From: Clostridiales bacterium
GTDB taxonomy: Bacteria > Bacillota > Clostridia > Oscillospirales > Oscillospiraceae
DNA: 50,335 bases
Direction: 5' to 3'
NCBI GenBank assembly: GCA_012520295.1
Contig: JAAYOP010000142.1
Coordinates: forward strand, 1 to 50,335
The position numbers and the translations under genes were made by a program. Positions 1-7,233 of the stretch are shown here, piece after piece. The notes under the pieces are model-generated. The model searched no databases. It had not been told where the DNA came from and saw nothing but the letters and a program-made list of their open reading frames with translations. Within the stretch, counting starts at the first letter, position 1, and every line of letters starts with the position of its first letter.

Positions 1-140
1 GGCAGATTAAAGAATAATTATGGGGATTACTGTTCCTTTCATTTGTTAACATCATTAATTTCAGCAAGCTTTTCTGAACAATTTCCCTTGTTATGAAACT
101 TGCCAACGTTTACTTGACACATACCCATATATAATAAAAC

Positions 141-169
141 TTTACAGTGATATATATGTGTGTTATAAT
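141..169 (+). promoter_or_regulatory. Sigma-A-type promoter for the gene at 200
   Basis: TTTACA at 141-146, a 17-nt spacer and TATAAT at 164-169. The -10 lies about 30 nt before the ATG at 200. Inferred from consensus match only. Confidence 0.6.
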
Positions 170-199
170 CCTTTATGATTAACTGTGGGAGGAAAAAGT

Positions 200-559
200 A
201 TGGACAACAACAGCGGAAATTTCAACTATAACCAGAACCAGCCCCCATATTTACCGGAACCGGGCAGGGGAAAAGCGGTGGCATCACTGGTTCTCGGCAT
301 AATCTCTGTAGTGTTTTTCTGGGCAGGCTACTTTTCTATACTGACGGCCATACTTGCCATAATAGGTCTCGTGCTTTCCGTCAACGCCAGAAAGGAAATG
401 CAGATGGCGGGGAACTATGCCTCCAGATCTATGGCCACAGCCGGCCTCGTCCTTTCAATAATTGGCCTGGTTTTGTCTGCAATAAGCATTATCAGCTGTA
501 TAATCTGCGTTTCCGCCATAAATTCATACAGATGGTGGGATTATTGGGACTTTTTCTAA
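200..559 (+). CDS. Small DUF4190-like membrane protein (119 aa)
   Basis: The protein has a Pro/Asn/Gln-rich cytoplasmic N-terminus (about 25 residues), then two long hydrophobic segments separated by a short polar stretch with NARKEM, and ends in an aromatic WWDYWDFF tail. This is the layout of DUF4190-type small membrane proteins of Gram-positives, whose function is unknown. The ATG at 200 is chosen because GGGAGG sits 7 nt upstream; a GTG at 185 overlaps that ribosome site and is unlikely. It is monocistronic: promoter at 141-169 upstream and a strong hairpin at 588-630 downstream. Confidence 0.75.
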   Translation: MDNNSGNFNYNQNQPPYLPEPGRGKAVASLVLGIISVVFFWAGYFSILTAILAIIGLVLSVNARKEMQMAGNYASRSMATAGLVLSIIGLVLSAISIISCIICVSAINSYRWWDYWDFF

Positions 560-587
560 GCTTTGCAGATTCATACAAATCGGATGA

Positions 588-630
588 ACCGATACGGTTA
601 ATAGCCAGCGTGGTTATTAACCGTATTGTT
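588..630 (+). terminator. Long hairpin, probable terminator
   Basis: Perfect 12-bp arms at 592-603 and 615-626, extended inward by GCCA/TGGT to leave a 3-nt GCG loop. The stem is strong but is followed only by TGTTAT rather than a full T tract, so termination is likely but not certain. Confidence 0.55.
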
Positions 631-688
631 ATAAAAAACGCCGATAGAGCGGCTTTTGCCATGCTCTGTCATGAAAATGGGGATTTAT

Positions 689-1486
689 ATGCTTCCATAT
701 ATTGAAGTGTTCGGCCACAAGGTCTCAATGTATGTGATAATGTGCCTGTCTGGCATAGGCCTTGCGATTCTGTCCGGAAGCTCACGCTCAAGAATAACCG
801 GTGTTCCCAGAGAAGATGTCTTTCATTCATATCTTTTGGGTGTCATAGGACTTTTAGTCGGCGGAAAAATCATGTATATAGCTTCCCTCTTCCCTCTCAT
901 ATTGAAAAACATGCGAAATATTATAAAAAATCCGGAGATGCTCCTGGTATTCGGAACCGGAGGTTTTGTTTTCTACGGTGGCATTATCGGAGGGATAGCG
1001 GTGGTTATAATATACTGCAAAAAGTATAAAATCAACACCCTGGCAATGCTGGATACCATTGCCCCTTCCATACCCCTTGCCCATGCTTTCGGAAGGCTGG
1101 GCTGCTTATCTGCCGGATGCTGCTACGGATGCGAATATCACGGTCCCTTTTCCCTGTTTTTTCCGGAGGGCGGAGCTGCCCCTCACGGTATCGGCCTTTT
1201 CCCCTCCCAGCCGGCTGAAGCTGCTGTGAATTTCGTGCTTTTTATTGTGCTTACACTGATAGGCAGGCAAAAGAGAAAAGACGGTATTTTACTGGGAATA
1301 TACGTTATCTTATACGCGGTTGCACGTTTTATTCTGGAGTTCTTCAGAGGGGACGCCGGCAGAGGTATTTTCTTCGGCTTGTCCTTTTCCCAGTGGCTTA
1401 GCATCCTGATTATTCCCGTTGGTTTTTATCTGATTGTAAGGCCACACCTGGTAAAAAACAGAGACAAAATTGACATAAAACCCTGA
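689..1486 (+). CDS. lgt: Prolipoprotein diacylglyceryl transferase family protein (Lgt-like)
   Basis: A multi-pass membrane protein of about 265 aa. It matches the Lgt family, which transfers diacylglycerol from phosphatidylglycerol to the lipobox cysteine of prolipoproteins. Visible signatures are GGFVFYGGIIGG in the middle and HAFGRLGCLSAGCCYG after it, followed by SQPAEA and a hydrophobic C-terminus containing ARFILEFFRGD. The Cys-rich GCCYG form is a Gram-positive variant of the usual GRxGN motif, so it could be a paralogue rather than the sole Lgt. Start: ATG 689 has GGGGA 5 nt upstream; ATG 671 and 677 lack a ribosome site. Four candidate lipoproteins encoded nearby would be substrates. 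Confidence 0.78.
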   Translation: MLPYIEVFGHKVSMYVIMCLSGIGLAILSGSSRSRITGVPREDVFHSYLLGVIGLLVGGKIMYIASLFPLILKNMRNIIKNPEMLLVFGTGGFVFYGGIIGGIAVVIIYCKKYKINTLAMLDTIAPSIPLAHAFGRLGCLSAGCCYGCEYHGPFSLFFPEGGAAPHGIGLFPSQPAEAAVNFVLFIVLTLIGRQKRKDGILLGIYVILYAVARFILEFFRGDAGRGIFFGLSFSQWLSILIIPVGFYLIVRPHLVKNRDKIDIKP

Positions 1487-1514
1487 CCGGCCTTTATGGC
1501 ACAATCAGGGTTTT
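1477..1514. terminator. Bidirectional terminator between Lgt-like gene and ABC exporter
   Basis: Inverted repeat AAAACCCTGA (1477-1486) / TCAGGGTTTT (1505-1514), with T-rich tails on both strands. It overlaps the stop of the plus-strand gene and lies just beyond the stop of the convergent ABC gene. Confidence 0.75.
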
Positions 1515-1536
1515 ATTGTTATCTCACATCCGTAAT

Positions 1537-3405
1537 TTAGCTGACATAGTTCTCCGCCTGATGAATAAACATCTCATAATACTTGCCCCTGGCCGCCATG
1601 AGCTCTTCGTGAGTACCGGACTCGATTATCCGGCCGTTTTCCATATGGTAGATAATATCAAAGTCCCGCACGGTACTCAGACGGTGGGCAATCATAATTG
1701 TTGTGGCGGTATTGGATGTGTCCAGTATAATCTGCATCAGCTTGTATTCGGCCATCGGGTCCAGAGCCGAGCTGGGCTCATCCAGCAGAAGCAGACCGAA
1801 GGAGCCGGTGAAAAGCCTGGCCAGAGCAAGGCGCTGGGCCTCTCCCCCGGACAGCACAACGCCGTCCTCGGTGAACTCCCTTGAAACCTGCACATCCAGG
1901 CTGCCTCCGCTTTTATCCAGGACAGATTTCAGGCCCAGCCTTTCTATACACTCCAACAGCTCCTCTTCTGAGGCGTCATTATATACCGTCAGATTATCCC
2001 GCAGGCTCATGGCCAGGATGCGCACATCCTGATATGCTATTCCGATTCGCCTGCGCAGCTTATGCACATCATATTCACGTATATCCCGGCCGTTTATAAG
2101 TATCTGGCCATCATCCACATCGTAAAGCCGCAGCAGAAGCTTTGTCAGTGTAGATTTTCCCGCGCCGTTTTCGCCCACTATGGCGATACGCTGTCCCGGC
2201 TCCACAGTCAGATTAAAGCCCTTTATGGCGAACCCGGAATTCCGGTAGGAAAAGGAGATGTCCCGCAGCTCCACTGAGTACTGGCCCTCCGGAGGCGGTG
2301 CGGCATCATCTTTCGGCGGCTCGATTTCGGATACAGTCTCAAAAAATTTTGCAATGCGCTCTCCGTAGACAATACTGCTGAAAATGCTGCTTACATTGCT
2401 GAAAAGACCTGTCAGATTCCCCGACAGCTGGGCTGCCGCGGCGGAAAGGCTGGCATAGAGTCCGATTTTCAGCGGATCTCCTTCTATGACGAATAATACG
2501 ATGTAGACTAATATTATCGAGGTTTGAAGCGACGTGATTGAACCCTGCGGCACCACAAACTTCATTACAGAGCGTATGTATTTTTTAAATAAAGCAGTTA
2601 CCTCGTCAATAGTAGAACGAAACGTTTTGAGAAGCTTTTCCCCCGCCTTGGATGTTCGCATTTCAGCTGTATTTTCTTTCATTTGCAGATTTCGATAGAC
2701 ATAGTTTACTCTTCGTGACCAGCCGGTAAGCTGTACGGATAAATCCGCGTTTTTCTTAATAACCGGCAGTTGCAAAACTGTCTGTAGTATAACAAAGCCC
2801 AGGGTCACAAACAGCAGAACCGGCCCCGCCGAGGTGATTATGGCGCCCATGGCCAGGGCTGTGATAAGACTTCTCAGAAGCATAGGTATTATCTGAATCA
2901 CCTGCTCGACCTGACTGGGATAGTTCTGCTGGGCGTATGAAAACTGCGTAAAAAACTCAGGATCGTCATAATATTTGAAGTCTGTGTGCAGTGCGCGTTC
3001 ATTTACTTCAAAAAGCAGATTGTACTGAATTCGCATTTGCATAAGCTGAGAGTAGGATTGAGAGATTACCATCTGAATAACATTAACTATAAGTATCACG
3101 GCAGTATATAATGCGATGGTCGTCAGAATTTGAGTCGATGTTTTTTGAAGCATGACGGCGTCAATGGCAGCCTTTGGCAGCAGGGTTGACATCACTGAGC
3201 TGAGGGGCGCCAGAACAACGGATGTAATGAGTGTGATAAGCGTAAATAATTTGCCATATTTCCAGTACGGCTTTGCCAGGAACAGTATGTACTTAAGCTT
3301 GGCCAGCCCCTTTATCTGCCCCTCGGTCGATTGATTTACCATGCCATTGGGCGGTGCTGCCCTCTGCTCCCGTTCAGTGGCGCTGATACCTTTCCCTTCA
3401 CTCAT
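1537..3405 (-). CDS. ABC exporter, fused permease and ATPase (622 aa)
   Basis: A half-size exporter: N-terminal transmembrane region of about 330 residues, then a nucleotide-binding domain with GENGAGKST (Walker A), LSGGEAQRLALARL (signature) and LLLLDEPSSALD (Walker B), plus the AHRLS switch histidine. Such proteins act as dimers and export lipids, peptides or drugs; the substrate cannot be told. The ATG at 3405 is chosen because GGAAGGAG lies 7 nt upstream; an in-frame ATG at 3456 has no ribosome site. No partner half-transporter is adjacent, so a homodimer is most likely. Confidence 0.85.
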   Translation of the reverse strand: MSEGKGISATEREQRAAPPNGMVNQSTEGQIKGLAKLKYILFLAKPYWKYGKLFTLITLITSVVLAPLSSVMSTLLPKAAIDAVMLQKTSTQILTTIALYTAVILIVNVIQMVISQSYSQLMQMRIQYNLLFEVNERALHTDFKYYDDPEFFTQFSYAQQNYPSQVEQVIQIIPMLLRSLITALAMGAIITSAGPVLLFVTLGFVILQTVLQLPVIKKNADLSVQLTGWSRRVNYVYRNLQMKENTAEMRTSKAGEKLLKTFRSTIDEVTALFKKYIRSVMKFVVPQGSITSLQTSIILVYIVLFVIEGDPLKIGLYASLSAAAAQLSGNLTGLFSNVSSIFSSIVYGERIAKFFETVSEIEPPKDDAAPPPEGQYSVELRDISFSYRNSGFAIKGFNLTVEPGQRIAIVGENGAGKSTLTKLLLRLYDVDDGQILINGRDIREYDVHKLRRRIGIAYQDVRILAMSLRDNLTVYNDASEEELLECIERLGLKSVLDKSGGSLDVQVSREFTEDGVVLSGGEAQRLALARLFTGSFGLLLLDEPSSALDPMAEYKLMQIILDTSNTATTIMIAHRLSTVRDFDIIYHMENGRIIESGTHEELMAARGKYYEMFIHQAENYVS

Positions 3406-3457
3406 GGCGAGGCTCCTTCCAATTTTTCCACCGACATTTGCGGTCGTAATTCTCATT

Positions 3458-3486
3458 ATTGTATACCATTATTTGCAATTTTTCAA
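3458..3486 (-). promoter_or_regulatory. Candidate promoter for the ABC exporter
   Basis: On the minus strand: TTGAAA (3481-3486), 17-nt spacer, TACAAT (3458-3463). The rest of the gap 3487-3793 shows only a weak imperfect repeat near 3610-3650 and no recognisable gene. Confidence 0.5.
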
Positions 3487-3793
3487 TAGTTTTAACAGCA
3501 ACGAGGATTGATTGTTTTCCGGCTTAAATACAACCTTTTGGCAACTTTATCGGGCTTTCCATGGCAGCAAAAATGAAAGCTTCTATATAGATTTCTAATA
3601 GCTGTAAACTCGGCGTTACGGCTACACACCATTACTTGAAACCGAGAGTTTTATATACTCATAATGTTCAATAATACTTTTTTCTGTCTTAGTCCAATAG
3701 GCAGATTCTGTTTCTGAAGGATGAGCGGCAGACAGGCAGCAACATCATCAGAAAATATGACTTATAATTTTTTCGGAATTTATCTGTTTATCT

Positions 3794-4510
3794 CTATATT
3801 CTTTCTGCTATTTGCAGCCACGTTTCCTTGGTTAAAAAACTCTCATCAACCTGATCTTCCAATTCCAAAAAACGTTTATATGGTATGCTGAAGGATAGCA
3901 GCTCTTTATCGATGAACTGGCGTGCCGAAGGGTCTGTCAAGCCAATGACGCACTTGGGGTTTTCCGCCTCTGTCTCTTTTAAAGCATATAGTATAGCTTG
4001 CGCGCAACCTGAACCGAAGTGGACTTTTACATTATCCTGCGTTGGTTTATCATAGTTGGCAAACTGAACCAACGCCGAAAGCTGGTCTGCATTGACTAAA
4101 AAAATAACAATCTCTGCCCCCTCCTTTGGTAACAATTCAGACAGAGGTTTAAAAACAACATAGTTTTTTGATGGGATTTCGGGTAAGCCTTTTACAAATT
4201 CCCTTGCAAGCTCGGGGTTCTTTTTATAATACTCCCCCTTTTTGTTTCCAACTCCGCCCGTTGATAGAAAATACTCGATGAAACCCAATTCAAATTTTTT
4301 CAGTCCCAAGCCTGATTTCCCGCCTATGCATGATGTGGTCTTGATGTCAAATGCGGCAGTTCGACCTTTGGATGCCGCACTGAGCATGGAAATGACGCAT
4401 CCCCATTTGCCCTCGGCAAATTGCAGGGCCCCTTCCGCCTTCTTATCGGTTCTGAATACTGCAACAGGATGATTTTTAAGCTTTATCGCCTTGCCGATCT
4501 TACTATCCAT
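3794..4510 (-). CDS. DUF169 family protein (238 aa)
   Basis: The sequence matches DUF169-type proteins: an N-terminal [15 protein letters not shown] segment, a Cys-Ile-Gly-Gly-Lys stretch ([12 protein letters not shown]), and a late [11 protein letters not shown] segment. The family is common in anaerobic bacteria and archaea; its biochemical role is not established. The start at 4510 (ATG) has AAAGGTGG 8 nt upstream; the GTG four codons earlier overlaps that site. It is monocistronic, lying downstream of the tRNA-Pro terminator in the same direction. Confidence 0.8.
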   Translation of the reverse strand: MDSKIGKAIKLKNHPVAVFRTDKKAEGALQFAEGKWGCVISMLSAASKGRTAAFDIKTTSCIGGKSGLGLKKFELGFIEYFLSTGGVGNKKGEYYKKNPELAREFVKGLPEIPSKNYVVFKPLSELLPKEGAEIVIFLVNADQLSALVQFANYDKPTQDNVKVHFGSGCAQAILYALKETEAENPKCVIGLTDPSARQFIDKELLSFSIPYKRFLELEDQVDESFLTKETWLQIAERI

Positions 4511-4638
4511 AATATAATCCACCTTTATATTTTATTTTAATAACTTATATTATTATCCGGGGTCAACAGGCCTATATTTATATAATCGATGCAATAACCA
4601 TTTATCTTTACAATTTAAAAGTCAATGGAGACCACATC

Positions 4639-4664
4639 AAAAAAGCAGGCCCAAACGGCCTGCT
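4639..4664 (-). terminator. Intrinsic terminator of tRNA-Pro
   Basis: Stem AGCAGGCC / GGCCTGCT (4644-4651 and 4657-4664) with six T on the minus strand (4639-4644). Located about 65 nt beyond the 3' end of the tRNA. Confidence 0.8.
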
Positions 4665-4729
4665 ATCACGGAAGGAGCAAAAAATTTGAGTGTTTTTCAA
4701 ACCACCTGGTTTTAAAAAAACACTCGTTA

Positions 4730-4806
4730 TGGTCGGAGTGGTGGGACTTGAACCCACGGCCTCATGGTCCCGAACCATGCGCGATACCAAACTTCGCCAC
4801 ACCCCG
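4730..4806 (-). tRNA. tRNA-Pro (anticodon CGG)
   Basis: The minus strand folds into a full cloverleaf of 77 nt including an encoded CCA end. The acceptor arm CGGGGTG pairs with CACTCCG with one G-T pair, the anticodon arm is CATGG-TTCGGGA-CCATG, and the T arm contains GGTTCAAGTCC-type sequence. The anticodon CGG reads proline CCG codons. It has its own promoter and terminator. Confidence 0.95.
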
Positions 4807-4826
4807 TTATACAACATGCACAGCAA

Positions 4827-4855
4827 ATTATATGTTTTTATCCTGCCGTTGTCAA
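4827..4855 (-). promoter_or_regulatory. Consensus promoter of tRNA-Pro
   Basis: On the minus strand: TTGACA (4850-4855), 17-nt spacer, TATAAT (4827-4832). This is a perfect sigma-A consensus, as expected for a stable RNA gene; the tRNA starts about 20 nt beyond the -10. Confidence 0.85.
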
Positions 4856-4905
4856 GCCCCAAAAAATGCTTCGCCTAAACTTTCGATAATCATTATATAC
4901 TTATA

Positions 4906-4934
4906 TTGAAAAAGCGTTTCAAATTATATATACT
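4906..4934 (+). promoter_or_regulatory. Candidate promoter for the nitroreductase
   Basis: TTGAAA (4906-4911), 17-nt spacer, TATACT (4929-4934), placing the start of transcription about 65 nt before the ATG at 5004. Confidence 0.5.
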
Positions 4935-5003
4935 TATGGAAAATACTTCGTTACTGGGCGGCAGACCGGCCCAAAATCGCCGCTCAGCGGAAAGGTGGTA
5001 AAA

Positions 5004-5522
5004 ATGTCTTTCTTGAAACTTGCCGAGGACAGGTATTCCGTGCGCAGCTTCAGCAGCAAACCCGTGGAGAAGGATAAGCTGGAGCTCATACTGAAAGCGG
5101 GCCAATTGTCGCCCACAGCCTGCAACTTTCAGCCCCAGCGCATTCTGGTGATAGAGAGCTCCGAGGCTCTTGAAAAGCTCAAAAAATGTACGCCATGCCA
5201 CTTTAACGCTCCGACTGCCCTGTTGGTGTGCTATGACAAGTCAAAGAGCTGGAAGCGCCCCCACGACGGGGATGACAGCGGTGCCGTGGACGCTTCCATA
5301 GTATGCACCCATATGATCCTTGAGGCCGCGGAGCTGGGACTGGGAACCACATGGGTTGGATTTTTTGACCCCGCTCTGGTGAGAAGCGAGTTTTCCCTTC
5401 CCGATGATATAATTCCGGTAGCCATTCTCCCCCTGGGCTATGCCTCCGAGGACAGTAAGCCCGCCGAAATCCACTATCAGAGACTCCCAATAGAGGAAAC
5501 CGTGTCATACAACAGCTTCTAG
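5004..5522 (+). CDS. Nitroreductase family protein (172 aa)
   Basis: A short member of the FMN-dependent nitroreductase superfamily. Visible hallmarks are DRYSVRSFSSKPV (FMN phosphate-binding region) near the N-terminus, LSPTACNFQPQRILVI, and a later GLGTTWVGFFDP followed by PVAILPLGYA. Members reduce nitro compounds or quinones with NAD(P)H; the true substrate is unknown. The start ATG at 5004 is preceded by AAAGGTGG; a GTG three codons earlier overlaps that site. It stands alone between a promoter and a terminator. Confidence 0.85.
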   Translation: MSFLKLAEDRYSVRSFSSKPVEKDKLELILKAGQLSPTACNFQPQRILVIESSEALEKLKKCTPCHFNAPTALLVCYDKSKSWKRPHDGDDSGAVDASIVCTHMILEAAELGLGTTWVGFFDPALVRSEFSLPDDIIPVAILPLGYASEDSKPAEIHYQRLPIEETVSYNSF

Positions 5523-5571
5523 TCTTCTATTAATATACATACACATACCCATATCTCAGGTAATAATACGC

Positions 5572-5618
5572 GAGGACAGCCGGTTGTCATTAACACCGGG
5601 TCTGTCCTCAGTTTTTTT
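5572..5618 (+). terminator. Terminator of the nitroreductase gene
   Basis: GAGGACA (5572-5578) pairs with TGTCCTC (5603-5609), with inner CCGGT/ACCGG pairing, followed by seven T (5612-5618). It overlaps the stop codon of the convergent ATPase gene. Confidence 0.8.
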
Positions 5619-6510
5619 GCGGCTTTATGACAATGCTGTCTCCTGAGAGCTCCATCCTGACCTTGTTGCCGGTTATGCCTATGCTCCGAAGAAACTCGTC
5701 GGGTATCTGTACCCTGCCGTTTCTGTCCAAAACCGCGTATTCCTCATGGGATTCGTCAGAGGAGGCATCGATAGCCTCAAGGGTATCCAGACTTTTCAGA
5801 TACTCGGCATAATCCGAGCGCATAATTCTCTCGCTGCTTATCTTCCCATCACGGATATTGGCCACCCGGTTCACCTTCCCCGCCACGGACATGTCATGAG
5901 TGACAATCACAATAGTCAGCCCCATTTCCCTGTTTAAACGCCTGAAGGTCTCGAATATTCTGGCGGAGGTAGCCGGGTCAACGCTGCCGGTAGGCTCATC
6001 GGCCAGCAGGAGCTTGGGATTGTTGGCAAGAGCAATGGCAATGGCCACCCGCTGCTGCTCACCGCCGGACAGTTCTGAAAGCCTTCTGTTTTTCTTGTGG
6101 GAAAGACCTACAATATCCAGAAGCTCATAGGCGCGCTCTCTTCCCCCTGATTTATTTGTCAGCAGCATGGGCATCTGCACGTTTTGCCAGGCAGGAAGAT
6201 ATGGGATCAGATTACGGGCGCTGTTCTGCCAGACAAAACCCACCACATTTCTCTTATAGGCTACAAGCTCCTTTTCACTGAGCTTGAACAGGTCCAGCCC
6301 GTCCACATAGAGCCTGCCTACCGTAGGCCGGTCCAATCCCCCGATCATATTGAGAAAAGTGGACTTGCCGCTGCCGCTGTTGCCGATGATGGCCATCAGC
6401 TCGCCTTTTTCAATCTTGCAGTCCAGCCCCTGAAGGGCCATGACTTCCGTATCCTCAGTCTTATATATCTTCACCAGGTTGTCACAGTCCACCATGTATT
6501 CAGTACTCAT
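5608..6510 (-). CDS. MacB/LolD-type ABC ATPase with C-terminal AbrB-like domain (300 aa)
   Basis: Residues 1 to about 230 are an ABC ATPase of the MacB/FtsE class: GNSGSGKST at 43-51, LSGGEQQ at 147-153, LLLADEP at 167-173. Residues about 256-300 (starting at EEYAVLDRNGR) look like a SpoVT/AbrB swapped-hairpin half: LDRNGRVQIPDEF, then SIGI and a short beta hairpin ending in IVIKP. AbrB halves normally dimerise to bind DNA; here the domain may instead drive dimerisation or sense the ATPase state, which is inference. The ATG overlaps the stop of the preceding ATPase gene by 11 nt, so the two are translationally coupled. Last gene of the efflux operon. Confidence 0.85.
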   Translation of the reverse strand: MSTEYMVDCDNLVKIYKTEDTEVMALQGLDCKIEKGELMAIIGNSGSGKSTFLNMIGGLDRPTVGRLYVDGLDLFKLSEKELVAYKRNVVGFVWQNSARNLIPYLPAWQNVQMPMLLTNKSGGRERAYELLDIVGLSHKKNRRLSELSGGEQQRVAIAIALANNPKLLLADEPTGSVDPATSARIFETFRRLNREMGLTIVIVTHDMSVAGKVNRVANIRDGKISSERIMRSDYAEYLKSLDTLEAIDASSDESHEEYAVLDRNGRVQIPDEFLRSIGITGNKVRMELSGDSIVIKPQKN

Positions 6511-7186
6511 TTTTTATCTCACCGTCCTCAAGCTCATAAGCCCTGTCTCCGATATCCATAAATCCCCTGTCATGAGTGGTCATCAGAATTGTGACGTTTT
6601 CCTTCTCATTGAGCTCCCTGAAAATCCTGACAACCTTTAGAGCTGTTGAAGTATCCAGCTCCCCTGTCGGCTCATCGGCCAAAATTATTTTCGGTCTGTG
6701 AGCGATTGCCCGGGCAATGGCCACCCGCTGCTGCTCCCCTCCTGAGAGCTCCTGGGGCATATGGCCTGCCCTTTTCTTCAAGCCCACCATGTCGAGGCAC
6801 CGGAGCGCCCTGTCTTTCAGGTTGCCGCTATAGCCCGAAAGGCGCAGAGCGTATTCAACATTCTCCTGGGCGGTCATAATCGGTATCAGGGCCACGGATT
6901 GAAACACAAAGCCTATTGACCGCCTGCGCAGCAGATTACGTTCCTTTTCCGGCATCTGAGAGATGTTTACGCCGTCAAATATCACCTGACCCTCGGTTGC
7001 ATCATCAAGAGCGCCGAGAATATTCATAAGCGTGGTTTTTCCTGAGCCGCTGCGTCCCTTTAATATGGTCAAACCTCCCTGGGGGATATCCACATCTACG
7101 CCTTTCAGAGCCCAGAACAGCTCTCCGCCCGGCAGAGGGTAGGCTTTTTTTATGCCTCTGGCGGTATATATGAATTTATCAGACAT
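6500..7186 (-). CDS. MacB/LolD-type ABC transporter ATPase (228 aa)
   Basis: A stand-alone nucleotide-binding subunit: GRSGSGKTT (Walker A), LSGGEQQRVAIARAIA (signature), IILADEPTGELD (Walker B), and THD with the switch histidine. The length is typical for LolD/MacB ATPases. GGAGG lies just before the ATG. It follows the FtsX-type permease by 47 nt and overlaps the second ATPase gene, so the permease may work with a pair of different ATPases. Confidence 0.9.
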   Translation of the reverse strand: MSDKFIYTARGIKKAYPLPGGELFWALKGVDVDIPQGGLTILKGRSGSGKTTLMNILGALDDATEGQVIFDGVNISQMPEKERNLLRRRSIGFVFQSVALIPIMTAQENVEYALRLSGYSGNLKDRALRCLDMVGLKKRAGHMPQELSGGEQQRVAIARAIAHRPKIILADEPTGELDTSTALKVVRIFRELNEKENVTILMTTHDRGFMDIGDRAYELEDGEIKNEY

Positions 7187-7233
7187 ATTTATCCTCCAAT
7201 CTTTCCATAAAAGAGCGGTAAAGTGACAGCACT

